DNA of 64,000 nt from Phoronis australis (lineage: Eukaryota > Phoronida > Phoronidae): NCBI GenBank assembly GCA_002633005.1, contig NMRA01000146.1:673059-737058 (forward strand). Reading direction: 5' to 3'. The first letter of the stretch is position 1; every line of letters begins with the position of its first letter. This document shows positions 36,801 to 48,086 of the stretch, piece by piece. The notes under the pieces were generated by a model. That model was not told the origin of the DNA and did not search any database. It saw only the letters and a program-made list of their open reading frames with translations. The position numbers and the translations under genes were made by a program.

Positions 36801-39800
36801 GAGCATTTTAGAGAAGAACACAGAATCAGAAGACTATATATCTGTGCAAGACGATTATGAGTTAGAAAAAAAATGTAATTTTCTGTTTGGCAGGGGTGTG
36901 TTTTAAGAACTGGACTGACACTGCTAGTTTATAATTTTGTTCTAGTGTTGTAGCAGGTAATTATTGATTGGAATATACCATTATTTCAGAATAGGGATGA
37001 TGTAGAATGTGCTTGAATGGTTGACAAGTTTAATAACATAACATGAGTCTAATTACCCAAGCACGGGTTTGTAAGATGGAGATAAAAAGTGAATTCAGAG
37101 TTTTAGTCGATTAAAGTTAGTTACGACAAAGTTACAGTTGACTTGTACTGAATTGAATCAGTTAGATTGTACTGTATTTTCTATTCGTAATCTGGCAGTG
37201 AAGTAGTTAAAACTGAATTTCTTTTTGTTTAGCTGACCAAAATTCGAATTAGGCCTTCGATGCTCGTCAAACGGGTCACATAATATTCCTTACCGTGATA
37301 AAGATTTTAAAATGTTTTTGAACTATCAGGTATGCAAGATTGGACTTGTCCAACCCTAAAACTGGGAAAATTTGGTCCCAAAATCAAGTGATTGGGGGCC
37401 ATGAAAAAGTAATATAAATACTAGCACGCGTTTACATTTCGGTGTCGGCGGAAAGTCAGCAATGTATAGTAAATATCGATTTGTTACTTAAGTTTGATAT
37501 TTACTACTCTGCAAGATTCTTCTTTATTTGGAAAGTCACAAGTTGTGTTAACATTTTGGAACTAAATATCCTGGTAATACGGCCTGTGTGCCCCCTCCCA
37601 ATTTTCGTTAGGGTCAACATCATTAAAGTGATCAGCGTACACACAAAGTAACTCGGATGTAGGAGAGCCTCTGCCCAAACTTTTTAGGTCGTAATAAATC
37701 CTATGTTGGCTAACATTCCCTCCAGCTTGCATAGAATTACGTTGCCATATGACTTTGGAAGGCAGTTCATTTTTTTTCGTAAGGCAAAGGTCATTTTTTA
37801 TATTACTCAAGTCGTGATAAGGGTCTGTACATTCGGAGAAATTATTAGATAGTGATGCTGTGCTTGTATTGGAATCTCGAAACAGACAAAACATTGAGTT
37901 CATTCTCATACAAAGATACGATATAAAATGATGATCTTTCAAACAAATCAACGCAATTTTGTTTTCACAATTATGCTATGCGGTGAGCCATTGAGGCGTT
38001 AAACAACTGTATATGTTCTAACTGTGAAACGATAGCAAAGCTAGTTTACAGTGAAATAACACGTGAGGGTGAAATAAATATGGATTATTACATGACAAAT
38101 TCGTTATCTCCCGTAACCTAGAGCCCGAAGGTGATACTTCTACGAAATTCACTAGGGGTCTTTATGGGGGGACAGTATTGAGAACGTGTAATGATTTACT
38201 TATACCATATACTTAACGAGAAACATTACAAAGAAAAGATCTCCTTTCTCGACTCGCCTAAGCTTTGTAACTACTTTCTAAATCAGAGGTACTGGCTCAG
38301 AGGTCGTGAAAGGCCGAGTTATTTTTGTCAAAATAATGTTTATACTCGAAACCAATTGAACATTTAAACAAAATCGAAGAAAACTGAATCTATAAGTACA
38401 GTCTTTGCAACGACTCTAGCTTACTACACATTTCATCACTCTAAGCTTCGACGGTGAGTATATCGTCTGCTAAAGAAGGTTGCAACTGCTTACTCTGTCT
38501 AATGCAAAGTCAAAGGATCCCGCCGACACGATACCTGCCTCCCGAGACTTCGCGAGATTACGTGAGATATTGCCGTGTATTTTAAATGAGAGCACATGAC
38601 CTTGACTAGACTTTAGCCAGGTCCTAGCGTAGGTCCTCGCGTCTACTGAACGCACGCCCGCATTCAAATTGGTGAACTATGATTTAGAAGTGACAGAGAA
38701 CGAGAGATAATTTTTACTGAACTTAACTATAGTTTTTATGGAAATTATGCGTCGTACTTTTCATAGCCTAATTTGTCGGTACAATGCCCTTTGTTGAACG
38801 TGCAATTATTGCGCGTTCGATTACGTCAGCTGCTGTGTGGTGATGGGCGGATTAGAATCCGGCATCGGTTTCACCCCAAAATGTTATCTAACGCCGTTTA
38901 ATACCTAAATGGGTTATTACACGGTTGCAATGGCCATTCGGGGCTGATATTGTGGTATAAAATATATAAATATATATTATGACAAACTAAACTGCCATAG
39001 ATATGGATGATTACAATGATGTATAGTACATGGAGCTGTAAACACAGCAGATGCATCAGAAGGATGCATCCGCGTCAAACAAATGAGATGAGAAACTTTC
39101 TTTGAAATATATGCATTTTCTAATTTAATGTTAAAAAATTTTGTGTTTGTTAGATATCATGCTATAATTTCACCAATTCAATCAAGGTTTCATTAAATAA
39201 AAGCGCGATGTCACTATCTTAGGAAATGATTTTGACTTTAACACCAAATTCACCTATTTATATAAAAAGGCGTATTGCACTCCATGGGCTTATCCAGGAT
39301 TTTGAGTTGGGGTTCCAGGCCAGAGTTATAACCAGTTTTTTGTCAGTCAGACATTCGAACCCCCGAACATCCGATGGAATCTTGTAGGATTTTTAGCCGG
39401 GTAAGATTCTCATGACGTCCCTCTAAATCCACCAGTGTTACTCCTTATCTTTTATTTGAAGTTTGTAACCTCAGCTTCTGATGCTCAAGCGAGGGTTTTT
39501 TAAAATCAAAATTTCAGAAATAATTTTATATTAAAAAGATTCCATGCGGATGGGAGAGGCAAGTTGTCAATGATTGGTGGTAATAGGTTTTGATGCGATG
39601 ATAGACTGTTGACTGGTTTGAGTTCATCACTCTATGATACTCGACTGCATGTTCACAAGCCTTCTTTAACAAAAGTCCCCCTTCTGCGAAGGAGACTTGC
39701 AAACCCATAATCGTTTTCGCTTTCGTCACCAAACAAATGTTGTTTGATGCAGCCAGAGAAAAAGTCTGATGTCAGCTTACCTTTTTTGCAATTCTCCAAA

Positions 39801-42800
39801 AACAATACTTCGGCATGCATTGCTTTGCTGATGTGACAACCAGCGTCTTCTTTATTCTGTTGTAAAAAATACTTCTGCTGGAAGAGTCATGAGAGAAACT
39901 ATTGCTAATAGATCTGACAGCTTCTAACGACCACCGCACGATTACAATTTTTATTTACAACACAAAACTTTCTTTTCCAGGATACCAAACCACAGCCGCT
40001 ATTGTCTCTATTTGGCAAAACTACTAGGGTCTTAACCAATATCCATGCTCTTTAGTGATTGTATCAATGGTAGCTTTGTCCTCGCTAGTTCACTTAGTTA
40101 ATCCAATCAGGTTGCAGGTTCTGCTTGGGTCTCTGGCCATGGAAATACCACTAGGTACAGGTGTTGCCACTAACAGTTGTCAGATACTTCCAGACACTTT
40201 TTGTCAAACTTATCACCAAAATCTATGACCGTGTGACAATGAGCAGAATTTTCATAGACAAAAGAAGACATTAACTCCGGGAACTGAGTATCAAATCAGA
40301 GTAAAAACTACCAAGATAGGGTGGGGTGATGACTGGCCCCCAAAAATGAAAGCTAAAACAAGTGAGTGTTAATTTATATATGGGCCTTCCTATGTGCACT
40401 AAGTGGTCACAGATTCCTTTTTGTTAACAAAGACACTAATGGAACATTTTTACAAGAAACCATGCAAAGTGAATTTCGAGACGATGATATCCTCAAAACG
40501 TACACCATTACATTCATGAAAACAACATTTACTGCATCATTTTAGATTTATTAGCCTGTTCTGGTTGAATGGCGACGACCCTGCTTGCGACGAACACTTC
40601 CCTGCCCGCAGGAAATGAATGGCTAAAATTCACGATAACAAGAAATTAAAATACTCCTACCGGCAATTAACCTTAATGTGCTAGGCTCCTGCCCTTTAAA
40701 GGCCCTCTTTTGGCAAACTTTCGTTTTCGGTTACAAAATCGCGGGCTTCCGATCAATTTAGAGACATCGTAGTATAATGATTGTGAAATTCCACATTTAG
40801 TATGCTATGTCTAATAATAGAAATTCAATGTCAAATTCACTTGTACCAGTTAGTCACGTTCAAATATCGCAAGTGAATTTGCTGCGATATTTTAACGTGA
40901 CTAACTGGTAGTAAAAATCAACCTCAACTGCTCGTGACTGCTAAACTGGTGAGGAGTGCACTACACATATTTTTGTTTCAAAATTATAGTGGTTCTTTTA
41001 GCTCAAAAAATCAACGAGCTTGGGAGTGTTATTACAGTTTTACATTTTGAAAAGCCTACAAGGACAGTCTCGGTTTGCTGCCGTGCAAACATTTAAAGCC
41101 AACTGCCGGTTGCTGCAGCATTTGCCAAGAATGTCCTTCTACAGTTCTTGTATAGCAATTCACCTGGAGATACAAAAATACCATTTTCCGTAATTCATGC
41201 CGCACACATGAATGTTGCCATGCCTGAGATATGACTACAGAGCTTTTGATGCGGTCGTAGGAAGTGCACTGCATTCGTTATATAGAGGCATTAGTGAAGC
41301 AATGTCACTAAGGTGGCGTACAGTATACGGGACAGGACATCCGACCTAGGGACTTGAGTGTGACCCAAAGAAACTTTGTCCCTCGTGTAAGCATTATGGC
41401 TGACAATAGCATTGTCACCGATGATGTAGGTAACCTCTAAGTGGCGGATGATAGATGACCTGACTAGGCTACGGCCGTGCATTGTTTACAGTCCACTCCC
41501 GAGACGGAGGCGTTCAGGTCATTCTTCAATGCGTCTGTATCGGTGAAACAGTATTACCATTATCACAAATGGCATACTTAAGAACCAAGTTGCCATTCCC
41601 TAACTGCCGCACCTTCACTGGAAGTATGGCATGAAATATAACCTTGCTGTCAAAACATTTTAGAGTGCATGTGTTAGCTTGAATTTTTCTGCTGATGTCT
41701 TTTGTTCTGTGTTGGCGTTGAACCCATCTGCGTGTACATGCGCAGGGTGCAATTGCAAGTAAAACTTTGCACTGGCGCTATTGGCAGTAGCTCTTTGACA
41801 CATGACGACCCTGAAAACATGCAAGACATAACTTCTTTTCAGACAAAAATTTCATGCATCTGAAGGCAATAATACAAATGCAGTCATTGTTGTTACAATT
41901 CACTTCATCACCAGTTGTTGCAAGGCTAGCATTTCGTCATTAGCTCTCTTGCATCACAGTCCACAAACTGGTGCAGATAGAAAAGCCGATCACTGGGATT
42001 GGCCTTCTGTGAATCGAACGATACAGTAAATGTATGGTAAGCTTTAGGGTCGCAAGCAAATCTGAAAGTCTTCACTTGAGAAAGGCATATCGCTGACATC
42101 ATCTAGGAGCAGGAGATCTGTGCTCATGCATTAGGTCTGTTGGACGCCGAACTAAATTGCGGAGAAAAGTTGTAATGCAATCATAGGCAGCTGCCTTTAC
42201 CAGCGGAACGTGACCGGTAGACACGAAAGGAAGCCACCGAAGGCTGCTTCACCGACGGTATCGAAAGCGTGGACATAACCCCTGAGTTTAAAATTCCCTC
42301 CTGAGCTTTAGCCTTTGCAGATTGCTCGTTCAACAGATGCATCTTCTGATGTTTTTTTTTTAATTGATGTTCACATTGTAAGTTTTTGTTTCAGTTTTTG
42401 TTCACACTGTAGCTTTTGTTGTTTAAACTCCTTTTCTTCTACCGATCTCTGCTCGAGTAATGCTTTTTGAATATGTGCTGAACGCCATGGACTCAGTAGG
42501 CACATGTCTTGTTTGCACTCTGTGTTTAAGCATCTACCGTTCCAGAGCTTGGACTAGTTTCTAATATCACTTTGGTTGAAAATGAGACAACAATTGATGT
42601 CAGTTGGTTTGAAGCACCTGGAAATAAAGGCGGCTACACAGTTGTCTGCGGTAACTATACCTTCAATGTAGATGACCCAGCTGCTACCAATAAACGTTGC
42701 ACTGGCTTGACTCCGGGAACTGAGTACCATGTAAAAGTAAAAACTACCAAGACAGGTTGGCTTGATCAATGGCCACCATCGATAACAGCTAAAACAAGTA

Positions 42801-45800
42801 AGTGTTTATTGATATATGCGCGTGCCTTTATCCAATAACTGGTCACAGAGTCGCTCATGATACTATTGCAGGGATATCGTTGACCAGGTTTGAACCTGCG
42901 TGCTATTTGGGAGCAGCTGATAATGAAAGTTGACTATGCTTTAATACTATTTTTTTAAATATCAAATGAACTCTTGATTTGGAAGGTAATTTCTATAACG
43001 TGGTGATCTGAATTGCAAATAGGTGGTCTGACAGAAGCGGAATTGGTTATTGCAAGCTTGTTTGTTATACACAGATCGTTATACATGTAACAAAGTGAAT
43101 TGTGTTAATCGCGTGCGTTGGTTTATAAGTTAAATGCAGGCATTGGTGAAGAGTACGTCAAATTAACGAAGACAGGATTTGTTGCCATTGTCATTAGGCA
43201 ACCACATGCTGTTGATTACAATGAAGTGTTCATTGATAACAACATCATTATTAGACAGTGTTAGTTCCTCTACTTTCTGCAATATGCCTTCCTTTCAAAA
43301 GATGTCTGTCAAGGTGTTCGGTAGAGAAACCCGCAAGGAATTTCTTGTCATTGACATATATTCTATTCCAATAATTATTCGTAGAGTTTATGATTTTACA
43401 AGTTATAGTTCATAGTTAACAGAGTGATGTTTATACAAGAGCAACCTACGACCAATACTTAGTGTGATATGCATTGTTATAATACGTAGGTTATCCCCAG
43501 ACAATGTTTCCGACTCTCATATTGCTACAATTAGTAATTTTGTTTATTAAATTGCTTGATGAGCTTGTATTTTGAGAACGAGGCTCGGAGTTGTATACGT
43601 TGTAGATAACAGAAGGTCATCAGAAGTAAGCGAAGAGCCGTGTATCATTTTTCAAAAGTATAAGCGTTCCAGATGGTCACGGATGGCTTTAGTGACCTCG
43701 GGCGACATAGGTGCTTTCTGAAACCTCAATATTTCTGGTTCAACGCAATCGGGCTCACGGGAACGGGGTGATACTCCTGAAGTCCAATGTTTTTGGGTCA
43801 TCTTTGTTGTAGTCCCATTAAATGCAGCGCTTCCTGTGCTGGCGTTCCTTTTCCGCAGCGTCCCAGCCTCCATGATTGGAGTTTCAGCCTTGTTTATCGT
43901 CAGAATTTGTGGAAACTTTTCAGAAAATCACATTCGCATCTGACCGGAAACGGCGCCACGTGCGACACACACAAATCAAAGAAATTATTTACCTATAACA
44001 CCTTACAAGATTTCACCTTCTTAGGTTTCTGATATTTGTGATAATATTGAATATACTTGAGAGATTTGACTTCAGTATAACAAATAAATTCATATAAACT
44101 TGTGCAATTGCCAATAAAACAATGTCATATAACATATTTTGCGAAATTTGCAATTGGACAAGTCTCTCTGCTTTCTCCACCAAATTAGCAGCAACGGCGT
44201 CAACGTCAGACTCGACAGCAAGCCCTTCCACACCTTCAGTAGCTATAAGCGACACTACGGGAAAAGACAGTTCGACAACAGCTATATCCGGTGAGGGTAG
44301 GTCCAGTCCGTGTTGAAACACAGCAGTAGAGTCGTATCTATCTAATCAACTAAACGGGAAGATTATCGTCTCACGGTCGAAGAAAGCATGTTGTGTAGTT
44401 TTAGAACTTGGAACGGCTTATTAGCTTTTGAGCTATAAAACAACGAAGTTTGTTGTTTTCTTACTTCCATTCAAACGGCCAATTATCTGTTTTATCCCAC
44501 ATGTTCGCTGAAATAAAGTCCGGTGACTTACTCTTAAAAATGCATTTAGCTCTGGCGATCAGCGACTCATTGAAACGCCAAAAGCGTACTGAAACCAAAA
44601 ATTAAACCCACTCACGCCTTGCACACAACTTCAGTATGCTTACATTGAGTTCGCTCTCCAACTTTGTTCTGTCGTTTCTATGGACTTTGGATGTTGCTAA
44701 GTTATCAATTGCACTGAACGAGTGATAACAAACCTAGATAGAACAAGGAACAAAATTAAAAGTTGGGAAACAACAAAAATACAGAACTAATGATGTGGAG
44801 TTGTGCAAGATCAAGCCTATCTTAAACGGTAACACCAGTGAATGTGGTTCCTGCAGTATGTTATGAGCATCGCTCTGAGCCCACTCGTGTCATAATTTCT
44901 CAAATGTAACGAACTGTTGGGCGTATTGACTTGCGAGAATCATATTTTGCATGACAACGTTTTCCCGTTCACTGACTTTACCAGAAGAAATGGGTGCTGA
45001 GCGTGTGATAACATCTACCACTACTACAAAGCAAAGTCTTTTGTCCGTTATGACAAGAAGCAGGCCAATTATCTACACCTACCAGGCTTATTACAGACCG
45101 CGTGTGAACACCGTCAAACTGCAGAGCAAATTGGTTTATTCAGATAGAATAGATTATCATAACTTCAGTTGCAGTTGGGCGATTTTGGCTATTCGAAAAC
45201 TGAACATTTTCACCATTAGACGTAGATGTCAGAAATGTTATTGGTTTACATTCAAATATGTTATAACTTAACTTTTTACAACGCGTTTGCCCAGACAGGC
45301 TAGATACGACATTTTTGAAGATTAGAGCAATCATAGAACAAAATAGAGCTGGCGCTCCAACCATGAAAAGCCAGAATAGAGTTTATCATTCGTGTAAGAT
45401 ATTGGCTACAGGGGTTAACTTCCTAAATTGTTGTGTGTGCTATAGAATCGAACAAGTTGGGAGCAACGGGAAAACGCCGTAATGAATTAAACCAGAGGCG
45501 AATACCACCCGCACGCAATGGTGTCCTACTCAGACCCTTACAACTGCTATAGGTCTTTCTGCCGTGTTGCCTGGGGTGTGGCAGTGACGCAATATGTCAT
45601 CAAAAGCCAGCTTCAACTATCATTTGACGGACCGACATTTGCATGACTGAATTCGCGTTTTCTTGTTTTGCTAAGATTTCCTAGGACTACTTACCTCTAT
45701 AATACTACAGTTCCTTTGAAGTTAGGCTTCAAGGTTCATTCAATCGAACACGTGACTTTTATTTAAAAACATTTGTGATCATGTGCTTTCGTCGCGTAGC

Positions 45801-48025
45801 CAAATTCACCTGAGAGTCTCAAAGCCATTGGTTTTGAGAAAGCATTTGATTTATTGTGGTGGAAATTTAGTCAAAAACTTTATCTTTCCTTAGTTTCGGT
45901 TGGTCTATCAGAATGTGGGTGAAAGTCTTTTACAGTAATATTAAGTCCAGTGTTGTCGTAAATGGTCACCTATCTGCCTGGTTCAATTTTTCGCTAGGCT
46001 GCCGACAAGGTGACCCTTTGTCTCCCTATATTTTCATATTGTGCGCGGAGATTTTGACGTATTTAATTAAGAATAATAAAATTATTGCTGGTGTAGTTGC
46101 AGGAAATAAGGAATATTTGGTTTCACAATATGCCGACGACATTTCAATTACGTTAGATGGGTCGAATTTGTCATTGACTACCACATTGAATGTACTTCAT
46201 TTGTTTGCTGATGTTTCCGGTCTCCAATTGAATGTAGATAAAACAAAAGCCATATGGTTTGGAAGTAAAGCTGAAATTTATGACTTGATTCCTACAAAAT
46301 AAAGTTCTTTCTTAGACAAGAAATCTTTTAGGTTTTTGGGGGTGGATTTTGGCAATCGATTGGATAGTATGAGGCATAAGAATTTCACTGCAAGAATGAC
46401 TGGGATCAAGCTTTTTTTAAAAAGTTGAAGTCGACTAAATTTAATGCTGTTTTGTAGCCTAACGGTAATTTACATTATCTATTTCTAAACTAAATTTTTG
46501 CTTTCAACTTTACCAAATCCACCAGTAAAAGTCTTGGATGAATTGAGTACGACCATTTTTAAATTTGTATGGCAGAGTCGTAATGATAAAATTAAACGAA
46601 CCACGGCCTGTTTAGGACTCGATCAAGAGGCACTTTAAATGATTAATATGCATACGTTCAACAAAACTTTAAAACTCGCTAGGGCCCGTAGATATCTTGA
46701 AAACCCTGCGTCTAAAAGTGGTGAATTACTGTACTCAGTCCAACCATTCTTAAAGAATTTTGCTTCATTTTTAGATGATTTTATTAAGTTGAACTTAGTT
46801 CCAGTCGTAATTGCTAATGGCGCGAAGTATTTGAAGTTATGACATCTTTCTATAAGAAATCACTGTTGGAAGCAAGGAGAAGTTTTTGAATTTACCTTTG
46901 TGGTTCAATAGTAATTTGGCTATCGGAGGCACAAGTGTTTTATAAGCCTTAGTTTATAACAGGCTTGAGATTTATTAGACACATGTACACCTCTAATGGT
47001 GATTTTGTTAGTTTGAACCACATGAAAAACAAGTTCCATGTAAAAACAAACTTTGTAGAATATAATGTGGTTGTTTCAATTCTAAAAAACGTTTCAAAAA
47101 GTCTATTACAACGTAAATTTAAAAGTGTTAATGTCTACTCTCCTTGCATGCCTTTGTCAATCACTCACATACGAAAAGATTTGAAGGGTTGTAAACATAT
47201 CCGTTCAGTCTTTAATAACGTTAAGAAAACATACGCATTATGTAGGATCCGAACATTAAATGGTTCCACTTTAGAATACTAAACACCCAGGTTTATTGCA
47301 GCAAATACCTTTTCACTCAAAATCCGTGTTCAGGATTCTTAATTTATGTCCGTTTTGTAATAAAGCTCCAGAGACGCTGTCAAACTTTTTCGGGAATTTT
47401 GCATTGTACAAGATTTCTGGAAGGAATTCGGACAGCTAATGCAAAAGTATCGCATTCAGATTTGCAACAGTCTCTCTTACGATTGAGTTATTTTTGGACT
47501 TTGCGAGACGCATGTATTTCTTTTTAACATTTTGCTTCTAATAGCCAAACAGTAAATTTACGAGGAGAGATGTCACAAAAATATTCCTAACTTCCACAGG
47601 TTTATTACATCTACTTATGAGTACTACAATGTTGTAAAATAAATTGCATACATCAACTTTGTATGACAGCTTCTCTGCGATTTGGGAAAATTTCGTTGTT
47701 CACGATAACTACATGTAGAAGGTACTTACTTTAATCGAGATACGAAATTGGTCTTTCTTGAGGTGTGCATGCGTGAATGAATGGATGTACTTATTCGTTT
47801 GTTTGTTTTTGTAGTATTTAATAAATGATAAAAAATTCTTTAAAAAAAATTCACCTGGGAGTCAGTGGGACTTTGGTGTTGCACTAATGCAAAGTTAATG
47901 AAAATTAACACACTTTGTTTTCAATGACAAAAACTAAAATATCACCTTCTAAGCAATGTGACCTAGTTATCACGTAAATGTACATATACATGTTTATGCA
48001 TGTGTGTGTGTGAGAGAGCGCGCGC

Positions 48026-48086
<61 letters not shown>

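Larger units (their letters stand above)
24472..40268 (+). repeat. Tandem duplication unit U2 (~15.8 kb)
   Basis: U2 is collinear with U1 but has lost the exon-1 body: the intron resumes after GTAGACTGGAAACCG at ~24823. It also lacks the MITE at 11382 and repeat R copy B. It carries its own 7.5-kb transposon insertion at 29089-36607. It keeps exon 3 (equivalent to exon 2), a shortened P block, a shortened BEL/Pao remnant and V3-P3-W3. Confidence 0.8.
40269..42545 (+). repeat. Partial duplication unit U3
   Basis: U3 begins inside an FN3 exon (40271) and follows U1 and U2 through ~41280, matching 9840-10620 and 24850-25460. It then passes straight into a BEL/Pao remnant on the minus strand, with the equivalent of exon 2/3 deleted. 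Exon 4 follows immediately at 42546. Confidence 0.7.

Noticed and set aside
40271-40361. Functional fifth FN3 exon
   Set aside because: Only the last third of the domain is present and there is no acceptor; it is a duplication-junction relic.
43652-43873. Resemblance of the antisense ORF's start to a Sec61-beta-type N-terminus
   Set aside because: Only a few basic and Asn-Ala residues agree, and the obligatory C-terminal membrane helix is missing.
46639-47282. Separate ORFs downstream of the reverse transcriptase as independent genes
   Set aside because: They are frame-shifted pieces of the same LINE C-terminal region and lie inside its target duplications.
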